Source: G958296245 sp963664035
GTDB taxonomy: Bacteria; Chloroflexota; Dehalococcoidia; Lucifugimonadales; G958296245
Assembly (NCBI GenBank): GCA_963664035.2
Contig: OY760867.2
Coordinates: 1,550,001 to 1,614,000, forward strand
DNA length: 64,000 bases
Reading direction: 5' to 3'
Part shown: positions 8,545-15,577 of the stretch, one piece after another
Layout of the letters: every line of letters begins with the position of its first letter
Position numbering within the stretch: the first letter of the stretch is position 1
The notes under the pieces: model-generated
What the model was told of the DNA's origin: nothing
Databases searched by the model: none
Seen by the model: only the letters and a program-made list of their open reading frames with translations
Position numbers and translations under genes: made by a program

Positions 8545-8993
8545 CGGGACCTCGCCCGGCTCGCCTCGTAGAGCCGGATGAAGCTCTCCACGCTCGTCAT
8601 GGCGACGGCCTTGGCCATCAGGTCGAGGGGGAGGTCGTCGATCTTCCTGAAGCGGACGCAGGACTTGCCCATGTCGAGACGCTTGCCGCTGGCCCTGTAG
8701 CTCTCGGTGAACCACCGCTCCGTCTCCGCGTCTCCGTAGATGTTCATCAGGTAGACGGAGACGTAGTTCTTCTGGGAGGCAAGCGCGGCGTAGCTCAGCG
8801 GCTGACCGTTGTAGGTCTTGGGGTACCTCTCCAGCGGCACGACGTAGCTGATCATGCCGAACTGCATCGCCTCTTCGTAGCCCTCCGGGAGGTTGTCCAG
8901 TATGAGCTTCCGCACGGACTCCACGGCCTGGCGCCGCTCCGTCGGCATCTCCTCGAGGTATTCTTCGACCGTCGCGGCCTTGCTGTATGCCAT
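8541..8993 (-). CDS. DUF1801 (YdhG-like) domain protein
   Basis: A 150-residue cytoplasmic protein with the DUF1801 pattern: VEEYLEEMPTERRQAVESVR, then GYEEAMQFGMISYVVPL, then ALASQKNYVSVYLMNI and GKSCVRFRKIDDLPLD. Family members adopt a YdhG-type fold and have no firmly known role. The ATG at 8993 is followed by the conserved N-terminal helix, and the length fits the family. It is convergent with the DUF3052-like gene; the stop codons overlap. Confidence 0.82.
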   Translation of the reverse strand: MAYSKAATVEEYLEEMPTERRQAVESVRKLILDNLPEGYEEAMQFGMISYVVPLERYPKTYNGQPLSYAALASQKNYVSVYLMNIYGDAETERWFTESYRASGKRLDMGKSCVRFRKIDDLPLDLMAKAVAMTSVESFIRLYEASRARSR

Positions 8994-9094
8994 CGCGTTA
9001 TCTCTCCCCTGGACGCGCCGGACGGGTCCCGGCTCCGCCAGCAGGCATTGGGCGGCCGGGACCCGTCTTCAATGATACACGCGTCTTGCCGTTA

Positions 9095-9655
9095 CTAGAT
9101 CGAGTCGCCTCCGGACTCCGGCTTGGTCTCCTTGGACGGGGATGAGCCGCCCTTCCGGAAGTCCCTGTCATGGCCCCTGCGGCCGTGCCAGCGCTTGTGG
9201 CCGAAGCCCTTGCCGTAGGCCAGCCCCGACCCTATGGAATCGGGCCTGGCGTCGTACCACGCCTGGATCTCGTCCGCCTGCTCCTGCGTCAGCTTGCCCC
9301 TCTCGACCGCGGCGGCCAGCATCTTCTCGTGGACGGGCCACGGCCCTATCGAATCGGGCTTGGCGTCGTACCACGCCGCGATCTCATCCGCCTGCTCCTG
9401 CGTCAGCCTGCCGCTCTCGACCGCGGCGGCCAGCTTGCGCTCGATCCCCTCGTCCGCCATCTCCTGCTTCGCCTGCGTGAAGGCGTCCTGTACCGTCTGC
9501 TCCTCCAGGCCGAGGATCTCCGCGACCCGCGAGACGAAGCTCTTGACGGGCGATCCGTCCCCGGAGCCGCTCTCCTGGGCCAGCACGGCCCCGCCGCCTA
9601 CGCCAATCGCCAGCACCGCCAGCGTCGCCGCCACCATCAACCAGACCTTTCTCAT
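9095..9655 (-). CDS. Secreted protein with two tandem 31-residue repeats
   Basis: A 186-residue exported protein. The N-terminus MRKVWLMVAATLAVLAIGV continues to GGGAVLAQ, a clear Sec signal peptide with a probable cut after LAQ. A helical segment (VAEILGLEEQTVQDAFTQAK) resembles repeats common in secreted Chloroflexi and Firmicutes proteins. Two near-identical units follow, each containing LAAAVE-G-LTQEQADEI and ending WYDA-PDSIG. The C-terminus is basic and rich in Gly, His and Arg (GHKRWHGRRGHDRDF). The ribosome-binding site is AAGGAG. A consensus promoter lies about 210 bp upstream, with a strong hairpin between promoter and gene. Function unknown; a cell-envelope role is likely. Confidence 0.75.
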   Translation of the reverse strand: MRKVWLMVAATLAVLAIGVGGGAVLAQESGSGDGSPVKSFVSRVAEILGLEEQTVQDAFTQAKQEMADEGIERKLAAAVESGRLTQEQADEIAAWYDAKPDSIGPWPVHEKMLAAAVERGKLTQEQADEIQAWYDARPDSIGSGLAYGKGFGHKRWHGRRGHDRDFRKGGSSPSKETKPESGGDSI

Positions 9656-9752
9656 TCGCCATCTCCTTTCACTCGTTCCGGCTTGCCTGCTTTACGGACA
9701 AGCTTAGATGGCGACTGTTAAGGAAATGCGAACCCCGCGAGAGGGGCGCCGC

Positions 9753-9790
9753 AAGAAGAGAGGCCCCCGGTGCTCAGCTCACCGGGGGCC
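9753..9790 (-). terminator. Intrinsic terminator-like hairpin
   Basis: Read on the minus strand, an 11-bp perfect GC-rich stem (GGCCCCCGGTG pairing with CACCGGGGGCC, 9762-9772 and 9780-9790) has a 7-nt loop and is followed by the pyrimidine run TCTCTTCTT. This is the shape of a factor-independent terminator. It stands between the minus-strand promoter at 9868-9896 and the gene starting at 9655. Confidence 0.75.
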
Positions 9791-9860
9791 CACTTTGGGA
9801 GGAGCCAATGCCGGAAAAACTTCCAGTTTCGGGGGAAGGATCGATCACGTCAGCACTGGC
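9753..9860 (-). ncRNA. Candidate small RNA or attenuator leader (about 108 nt)
   Basis: A minus-strand transcript is predicted from about 9860 (start point 7-8 nt after the -10 box) to the T-run at about 9753. Three hairpins can be drawn: CTGGAA/TTCCGG (9811-9826), a small CCC/GGG hairpin near 9790-9800, and the terminator stem. Between the first two lies single-stranded CTCCTCCC (9797-9804), which contains the anti-Shine-Dalgarno core CCTCC. It could be a free sRNA, or a leader that controls read-through into the secreted repeat protein at 9655. I recognise no known RNA family. Confidence 0.55.
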
Positions 9861-9867
9861 AGAACGG

Positions 9868-9896
9868 TTTATACCACATGATGTGTACCCTGTCAA
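9868..9896 (-). promoter_or_regulatory. Near-perfect housekeeping (sigma70-type) promoter
   Basis: On the minus strand TTGACA (9896-9891) and TATAAA (9873-9868) are separated by exactly 17 bp. It is the closest match to consensus that I found in the window. It drives transcription leftward through the candidate small RNA towards the secreted repeat protein. Confidence 0.75.
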
Positions 9897-9986
9897 CCCC
9901 GATGCAAGATGTAGTTTGATTCTCTTTGTGGCAAAATAGCGAGGCGCCTGAGTCTCACAGCCGCAAACCACTACTGGAGGCATCCC

Positions 9987-11624
9987 ATGGCAACCCGTCT
10001 GTCCGCCGAGCACGTCGCGGCCATCGAGCGCGAGCGCCGCGTAGTTGTGAACTTCGACGCCTTTCCCGCCGTCATGCACCTGCCGCACATCGACATCGAG
10101 CAGATGAAGGAAGTCCTCTTCGAGTTCATGGACGACCCCGACACGCGCATCGACAGCGTCTGGTGGTGCTTTACCGAGGGCAACGAGGCCTACTGGCCCA
10201 GCAACGTGCTGCCGTTCATCGAGGCGCCGCCATACGGCGAGTGGCGAGAGACCGGGTTCGACCCCGTCCAGACCCTTCTCGATGAGTCGCGCCGCCGCGG
10301 CCTCGAAGCGTTCTTCTCCTACCGCATCAACGGCTCGGACAACGACGTGCGGGGCCGCATACCGCGCTTGCCCATGAAGGAAGACCACCCCGACTGGCTC
10401 ATCCACACCTGGAACAAGACCATCGGGGACGCGACCGGCGAGCGGCTGAACGGCTACTGGAACTTCGAGATACAGGGTGTCCGCGACTACAAGCTGAGCA
10501 TCCTCCAGGAAGTCGCCGAGCACTACGACTACGACGGCATGGAGATCGACTTCGCCCGCGTCTGCCCCGTGCTGCCGCCGGGCCGCCAGTGGGAGAGCCG
10601 CCACGCGCTTACCGACTTCATGCGCTCGCTCCGGGAGGTCCTGCTCAGGGTCGGGGAGAGCAGGGGCCGCCCGTACCTGCTGGCCGCCCGCGTGCCCGAG
10701 AACCTCGTCGGCTGCCACATGGACGGCATGGACATAGAGACCTGGGCCCGCGAGGAGCTGGTCGACATGTTCGCCGTCGGCTGCCGCTCCTACGACGTCG
10801 ACGTCGAGGCATTCAGGCGCGTCACCGAAGGGACGCACATCAAGCTCTACCCGGTCCTCGACGACCATCACTCCACCGACGGCTACCAGTGGCCGCCGAT
10901 CGAGGTCTTCCGCGGCGTCTTCTCCAACTGGCTCCACCAGGGCGCCGACGGCCTTCAGACCTTCAACTTCGCCCACGCGAGCTCAGAGACGCTCGCAAGG
11001 TACGGCATGACGGACCTCTGGCCTGTCTGGCCGACCCACCTGCAGGTCTACCGCGAGCTCGCCGACGCCGGGTCGATGATGGAGCGCGGCAAGACCTTCG
11101 TCGTGCAGAGGCGCGGCGGAGGCCACGGCTCCTACGTCGTGCCCAACCCGGAAGACTGGACGACGCCGAGGTGGATGTACTTCAACACGAACATGTTCGG
11201 ACAGCTACCCGCCGACCTCGACCCGGACGGGCGAGCCGACACGATGCTGCGCGTCCACGTCGGCGGCCGCGTCCCGAACGACGCGGAGATCGCGGTGCGC
11301 CTGCTGCTCTCCGACGAGTCGGCGGCCCGCCTGCCCGACGGCGACCGCCTGGACAGGACCGTGGTCGCCACCATAGGCCACCTGGAGGGCCCGCTGCAGA
11401 ACGTCCCGCCCGCCGCAGGCGTAGAGCGGCGCGTCGAGCTGCGCCTGAACAACGCCCCCTTGGGGCCCGCGTCGGTGGACGGGGCCTGGCTCGTCTTCCA
11501 GGCCACCCCCGCGCAGCTCGCCCCCGGCGAGAACCTGGTGGGGGTCCGCCTGGCGGAACGGGACGTGGAAGCGCCCGGCAGGGCCTGGGTGGAGAAGCTG
11601 GAGGTCCACGTCAAGCCCGTGTAG
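9987..11624 (+). CDS. Glycosidase-like TIM-barrel protein with C-terminal beta domain
   Basis: A 545-residue soluble protein without a signal peptide. Residues 1 to about 360 have the pattern of hypothetical glycoside-hydrolase-like barrels: HYDYDGMEIDFARVCPVL resembles a strand-4 catalytic region (E and D), and VWWCFTEGNEAYWP, LEAFFSYRINGSD, YLLAARVPENLVG and GADGLQTFNFAHAS are other strand ends. The last 180 residues (LRVHVGGRVP, RRVELRLNNAPLGP, WLVFQATPAQLAPGEN) look like a beta-sandwich accessory domain. It starts at ATG 9987 with GGAGG upstream. A second barrel of similar type is encoded at 42455. The substrate is unknown. Confidence 0.65.
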   Translation: MATRLSAEHVAAIERERRVVVNFDAFPAVMHLPHIDIEQMKEVLFEFMDDPDTRIDSVWWCFTEGNEAYWPSNVLPFIEAPPYGEWRETGFDPVQTLLDESRRRGLEAFFSYRINGSDNDVRGRIPRLPMKEDHPDWLIHTWNKTIGDATGERLNGYWNFEIQGVRDYKLSILQEVAEHYDYDGMEIDFARVCPVLPPGRQWESRHALTDFMRSLREVLLRVGESRGRPYLLAARVPENLVGCHMDGMDIETWAREELVDMFAVGCRSYDVDVEAFRRVTEGTHIKLYPVLDDHHSTDGYQWPPIEVFRGVFSNWLHQGADGLQTFNFAHASSETLARYGMTDLWPVWPTHLQVYRELADAGSMMERGKTFVVQRRGGGHGSYVVPNPEDWTTPRWMYFNTNMFGQLPADLDPDGRADTMLRVHVGGRVPNDAEIAVRLLLSDESAARLPDGDRLDRTVVATIGHLEGPLQNVPPAAGVERRVELRLNNAPLGPASVDGAWLVFQATPAQLAPGENLVGVRLAERDVEAPGRAWVEKLEVHVKPV

Positions 11625-11661
11625 CGTATCCCTGGGCTGCACCCCGCAATGTGCGAAGGGG

Positions 11662-11667
11662 TATAAT
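11662..11667 (+). promoter_or_regulatory. -10 element TATAAT upstream of the 11718 gene
   Basis: A perfect TATAAT lies 50 bp before the ATG at 11718, with no convincing -35 box at the right distance. The leader between them can form a stem from TCGGGC and GCCCGA and ends in a GAGGAGG ribosome-binding site. Confidence 0.5.
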
Positions 11668-11717
11668 CGGGATGAGGTCGGGCCCCATGTGATGGACCCT
11701 GCCCGAGGAGGTAGCGA

Positions 11718-12377
11718 ATGTCGAGGAAGCTCCTTAGCTTTGCTGTCGGCGCCGTCATAATCGCCGCTGTGGCTGGGATTGGCTGGGTGGCTTATGACAA
11801 GTTCAGCGCGTCGGAGGCAGTGGAGTTCGATACGAGCGTCTCCATGGTGGAGCATCAGACCGGGGCGCTGGACGAGTCCCTCGACGACGCCGGCGCTTTC
11901 GTCAGGCGGGACGTCAAGCAAATATCCAGCATCTCCGTACTGCTCGATGAATGGACGCCCCGGTATAGCGAGGCAAAGACTGCCTATCGGAAGTTCGATG
12001 CCGCCATCATCGCCGCCGAGGCCAGGGCGCAGGACTACTTCTCGACGCAGAGAGCGCTGACCGAGCAGTTCCATGATCCGGAAAAGCAGGCGCGGGCGCG
12101 GGCCGACGATGATGCGGACTACGCGCTATACAAGCAATGGGAGGAGCAGGCGTACTTCGTCCGGGAAAGAGCGCTCGAGATCGTGCATCGGCTGGACGAT
12201 ATGGATACCGACCTGCAGAAGCTGAAGCTGTCATCCGAGTTTCGTTTCGACGAGCTGACCGGGTTCAACGAGGTGCCGATGGAGATACTGTCGCTGGAGG
12301 ACGATCTGGAGGAGTTCCAAATAGCGTCGGAGAACATACGCCGGATTACCGGACCCTCAGCCGGTGGATGGGAGTAG
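11718..12377 (+). CDS. Membrane-anchored helical protein, unknown
   Basis: A 219-residue protein with one N-terminal membrane segment (LLSFAVGAVIIAAVAGIGWV), probably uncleaved, followed by a long charged and mostly alpha-helical region (KTAYRKFDAAIIAAEARAQD, ADDDADYALYKQWEEQAYF, LSLEDDLEEFQIASENIR). The predicted topology puts the helices outside the membrane. I do not recognise it. The ATG at 11718 has a strong GAGGAGG site. It heads a short run with the next two genes, and its base composition is visibly less GC-rich than the flanking metabolic genes. Confidence 0.65.
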   Translation: MSRKLLSFAVGAVIIAAVAGIGWVAYDKFSASEAVEFDTSVSMVEHQTGALDESLDDAGAFVRRDVKQISSISVLLDEWTPRYSEAKTAYRKFDAAIIAAEARAQDYFSTQRALTEQFHDPEKQARARADDDADYALYKQWEEQAYFVRERALEIVHRLDDMDTDLQKLKLSSEFRFDELTGFNEVPMEILSLEDDLEEFQIASENIRRITGPSAGGWE

Positions 12378-12381
12378 GGCC

Positions 12382-12927
12382 ATGCATCTGAGGCGATGGG
12401 CCGGCTCCGCGGCAGCGAATTGGCCAACCCTCGTGACGCACCTGGTGCGATGGGCCAGCTTCGCGGCAACGGTGGCGATCGTCGGCGCGCTCTTCCTGCC
12501 CTGGGTAAGGCTCGACGGCGTTGACCTGCCCAGCAACGCGGCGGAATTGATGGCAGTCGCCATAATCCCCATGGCTGGCTATCTCGTCGCGGTCTCTCCG
12601 CTCCAGGCAGCCCTCCTCATGGGAGGGCCTGCGTTGATCGCCTTCTTCGCCCTCGTCGCGATGGTGCGGTACAGCAATAGGGAGATCGCGCTGGTGCCTA
12701 CGGTCGGCATCCTTGCGGTGTCCATTGCCATTATCTACTCTACGCCTGACCTGGCGCCGGACAAACCATACTTCGGCCTTCTCCTGACTATAGCGCTATC
12801 GGCTGTCCTGCTGGTCCACCAGGCGCTCGTCTGGTCGCGGGCGAAGCTGCACCGCAATAGCCGTTTCCCCGCCGCATATCGGGCGCTGTCCATCGCTACC
12901 GGACATGGGGACGTTCCGCCAGCGTGA
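12382..12927 (+). CDS. Four-helix membrane protein, unknown
   Basis: A 181-residue protein with about four transmembrane segments (ATVAIVGALFLPWVRL, AVAIIPMAGYLVAVS, MGGPALIAFFALVAM, TVGILAVSIAIIY, LLLTIALSAVLLVHQ) and a basic C-terminal tail. The ATG at 12382 is preferred over the in-frame GTG at 12364 because GGAG sits a good distance upstream of it. It begins 4 bp after the previous stop and overlaps the next start, so the three genes probably form an operon. Function unknown. Confidence 0.62.
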   Translation: MHLRRWAGSAAANWPTLVTHLVRWASFAATVAIVGALFLPWVRLDGVDLPSNAAELMAVAIIPMAGYLVAVSPLQAALLMGGPALIAFFALVAMVRYSNREIALVPTVGILAVSIAIIYSTPDLAPDKPYFGLLLTIALSAVLLVHQALVWSRAKLHRNSRFPAAYRALSIATGHGDVPPA

Positions 12928-13316
12928 AGACGAAGAAGGCCATGACTACAGTAGAGCGACACCAGGATATCAGCGCCCGGTTTCTCGAACAGGCTGAAAT
13001 CGAGTTGCGCGCGGGCGACCTGCTTCAAGCGTCCGAGAAAGCGTGGGGCGCGGTTGCGCACCACGTAACGTCCGTTGCTTCGGACAGGGGCTGGCCGAAC
13101 GAGACCCATCGAGACGTGAACCGGAGCGCTCGTAGGCTAATCGTCTTGACCGACGAGCCGGAGCTCAACACCGTCCGCCTGGGCGCCGTCAATGGGCTGC
13201 ACCAGAACTTCTACGAGGACTGGTTCGACAGAGGCACGGTAGAAGAAAACGTGGCGGCTGCAGATGCGTTGCTGGCAGCCTTGCGCGAAGCCGCGGACAG
13301 ACCGGCCACTGCATAA
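12924..13316 (+). CDS. PaREP1/HEPN-like small protein
   Basis: A 130-residue helical protein. The block RAGDLLQASEKAWGAVAHHV followed by SDRGW, then RLIVLTDEPELN and LHQNFYEDWFDRG, is the pattern of PaREP1-type proteins, which belong to the HEPN-like superfamily. Many HEPN proteins are RNases or partners of small nucleotidyltransferases, but the RX4-6H motif of active HEPN RNases is not evident here and no MNT partner is adjacent. GTG at 12924 overlaps the previous stop. An in-frame ATG at 12942 is an alternative start. Confidence 0.6.
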   Translation: MKTKKAMTTVERHQDISARFLEQAEIELRAGDLLQASEKAWGAVAHHVTSVASDRGWPNETHRDVNRSARRLIVLTDEPELNTVRLGAVNGLHQNFYEDWFDRGTVEENVAAADALLAALREAADRPATA

Positions 13317-13331
13317 TCACGGCTCAGGGCG

Positions 13332-14474
13332 GTGACACCCGAACCCGTACATCTCGCCCGCGTCGACTTCGCCTCCGCCGTTGCGACGGAGCGGACGGAG
13401 TGGACGTTCGCGCGCGTCCACGACGCGGCGGGCGCGTCGGCGGAAGTAGAGCTGACCGCAGGCGACGATACCGGCGAGGCGGTCAGGCTGGTCGCCGACG
13501 CGGCAGCTTCCCTGCGCGGGTCGCCCATAGCGGACGAGGCGGACGTGTGCGCCATGCTGGGTCTTGAGGAGCGCCGGCTGAGACGTGACATGGCGCTGGC
13601 TACCGCGGTGAGCGCCCTTCGCACCGGCGTGTCGGTCATCCAGGCGGCGAAGGACGGTATCAGCCTCACGCAGGCCCTGGGCGGCCGGCAGCGGGACAGC
13701 GTTCCGCTGTACGCGAACATCAACCGCGGCCTCTTCGCCACGAGCCGCGCCTCAGCCGACTTCGCAGAGGCCGCCGAGCGCGCCGTGCGGGACGGCTTCC
13801 GCTCCGTGAAGTGCGCCCCCTTCGACGAAGTCAGCCCCGGCGGCGGCCCCGACGAGGCGGTCAGGCTGGCCCGTCCCGGCATACTGCGCGCCTCGGCGGT
13901 CAGGGACGCCATCGGGCCGGACGTGAGGTTCCTGGTAGACTGCCATAGCCGCTTCGACGTCGAGTCCGCCGTCGTCGTGGCCGAAGAGCTTGCCGAGCTT
14001 GGCATCGACTGGTTCGAGGAGCCGGTGCAGCCCACGGAGGACCCGGAAGGCATGGCTGAGATCGCCGGGCGCGTGCCCATGCCGGTCGCCGGAGGCGAGA
14101 ATGGGTACGGTGCGGACGTGTTCGCCGACCTTATCGAGCGCGGGGCCGCCAGTGTCGTCATGCCCGACGTGAAGCACTGCGGCGGCGCGGCAGTGGCCGC
14201 GCGGGCCGGTATCGCGGCCATAGAGGCCGGCGGCGGCGTGTCGCTCCACAGCCCATCGGGGCCGGTCTCGCTGCTCGCCAGCGGACACGTCACAGCCGCC
14301 ACGCCGGGCGCGATGCCCCTGGAGCACGCCGTCTACGAGGCGGACTGGCGCGCCGACCTGCTCACGCCGCCGGAGCGGGTAGAGGACGGGCGCCTGCGCC
14401 TCCCCGGAGGGCCGGGGCTGGGCGCCAAGCTGGACTGGGACCTGCTGCGGCGGGTAGGACGCGTCTGGAGCTGA
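13332..14474 (+). CDS. Enolase-superfamily (mandelate racemase / muconate lactonizing) enzyme
   Basis: A 380-residue protein that should abstract a proton alpha to a carboxylate with Mg2+. The three metal ligands are visible as VDCHSRF (Asp), DWFEEPVQP (Glu) and VAGGENGYG (Glu). VKCAPFD carries the Lys of the second-strand position, and VSLHSPSGP carries a His near the end of the barrel. The N-terminal capping domain is short and divergent. GTG at 13332 follows AGGG. It is two bases from the SsuD-like monooxygenase downstream, so the two are likely co-transcribed and may act on one carbon source. The substrate is unknown. Confidence 0.83.
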   Translation: MTPEPVHLARVDFASAVATERTEWTFARVHDAAGASAEVELTAGDDTGEAVRLVADAAASLRGSPIADEADVCAMLGLEERRLRRDMALATAVSALRTGVSVIQAAKDGISLTQALGGRQRDSVPLYANINRGLFATSRASADFAEAAERAVRDGFRSVKCAPFDEVSPGGGPDEAVRLARPGILRASAVRDAIGPDVRFLVDCHSRFDVESAVVVAEELAELGIDWFEEPVQPTEDPEGMAEIAGRVPMPVAGGENGYGADVFADLIERGAASVVMPDVKHCGGAAVAARAGIAAIEAGGGVSLHSPSGPVSLLASGHVTAATPGAMPLEHAVYEADWRADLLTPPERVEDGRLRLPGGPGLGAKLDWDLLRRVGRVWS

Positions 14475-14476
14475 CC

Positions 14477-15577
14477 ATGACACGACCCGAAGCGAAGTTC
14501 TCCTGGTTCATACCTATAGACGGCGACGGCGCCCACATAGGCACCGTACGCGCCGAGCGCCCACCGACCTTCGAGTACCTCAGCGAGGTCGTGCGCACGG
14601 CGGAGGACGAGGGCTTCTACTCACTGCTGATCCCGACCCGGTTCGCCAACGGCCTGTTCGACGAGGGCGAGCCGCTGGCCGAAACCTGGACGACGGCGAC
14701 GGCGCTCGCGGCGGTGACGAGCCGGATACGCTTCCTCATCGCGGTGCGCCCAGGCTTCATATCGCCGGGTCTGTTCGCGCAGATGGCGGCCACCCTCGAC
14801 CGCATAAGCGGCGGACGCATCGACATCAACGTCGTCCCCGGCGGCATCCAGGGCGACTTCGAGCGTCTCGGCGAGGTGAGCGGCCACGCCCACCGTTACG
14901 CCAGGGCGGAGGAGTTCATAGCTGCCTGCCGCGCGCTGTGGGAGTCGCCGGAGCCCAAGGTATTCGAGGGCGAGCACGTCCGGCTGAACGGCGCGCTCTG
15001 CTCGCCGGGGCCGGTCGGCGACGGGCCGAGGTTCTATCTCGGCGGGGCGTCGGACGCCGCGCTGAAGCTGGCCGGCCGGCAGTCGGACGTATATCTCGCA
15101 TGGATACTGCCGCGCGAGGTCCTGGGGCCGTTCTTCGACCGCGCCCGGCACGAGTTCGCCGAGGCCGGGCGCGCCCCTTCGTTCGGACTGCGCACCCACC
15201 TTGTCGTGCGCGACACCGAGGCGCGGGCGTGGGACGCCGCCGCCGATCTGCTTTCGCAGGCGTCGGACGCGGTCAAGGCGCAGCGGCAGGCCGTCTTCGC
15301 AGGCAGCGCCATGGTGGGGCAGCGCTCGCAGAGCCGGGCGGCCGCCGACCACCGCGTGGGCGAGCGCCTCTGGAACGGCATCTCGACGGTGCGCGTCAAC
15401 TGCGGCACCGCCATCGTGGGCGACCCCGCGCAGGTAGCCGAAGAGCTGCTGGGCTACTGGAGGCTCGGCATCGACGAGTTCATACTGTCCGGCTTCCCCC
15501 ACGTGGAGGAGTGCCGCCGCGTCGCGTCGGAGGTGGTCCCAAGGGTGAGGGCGCTGATCGCGGAGGAGCGGTCATAG
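14477..15577 (+). CDS. LLM-class FMNH2-dependent monooxygenase (SsuD-like)
   Basis: A 366-residue bacterial-luciferase-like enzyme closest in pattern to alkanesulfonate monooxygenase SsuD. TWTTATALAAVTSRIRFLIA and then RPGFISPGLFAQMAATLDRI are the typical core, and INVVPGGIQGDFERLGE follows. It would use reduced flavin and O2 to cleave a C-S or C-C bond. A flavin reductase is not adjacent. An SsuABC-like importer is encoded at 33534-36187, but no operon link exists. The gene is tightly spaced after the enolase-superfamily gene and overlaps the MATE gene. The substrate is not certain; many SAR202 paralogues are thought to act on recalcitrant organics. Confidence 0.85.
   Translation: MTRPEAKFSWFIPIDGDGAHIGTVRAERPPTFEYLSEVVRTAEDEGFYSLLIPTRFANGLFDEGEPLAETWTTATALAAVTSRIRFLIAVRPGFISPGLFAQMAATLDRISGGRIDINVVPGGIQGDFERLGEVSGHAHRYARAEEFIAACRALWESPEPKVFEGEHVRLNGALCSPGPVGDGPRFYLGGASDAALKLAGRQSDVYLAWILPREVLGPFFDRARHEFAEAGRAPSFGLRTHLVVRDTEARAWDAAADLLSQASDAVKAQRQAVFAGSAMVGQRSQSRAAADHRVGERLWNGISTVRVNCGTAIVGDPAQVAEELLGYWRLGIDEFILSGFPHVEECRRVASEVVPRVRALIAEERS

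Noticed and set aside
9808..9939. A 43-codon plus-strand ORF (starting MPEKLPVSGEG) with a strong GGGAGGAG site upstream
   Set aside because: It lies antisense to the candidate small RNA, its GGGAGGAG is just the complement of the C-rich segment, and it overlaps the minus-strand promoter. I see no protein signature.
9774..10976. 400-residue minus-strand frame opposite the TIM-barrel gene at 9987
   Set aside because: Typical antisense open frame of GC-rich coding DNA, low-complexity Val/Gly/Ala composition, no motif.
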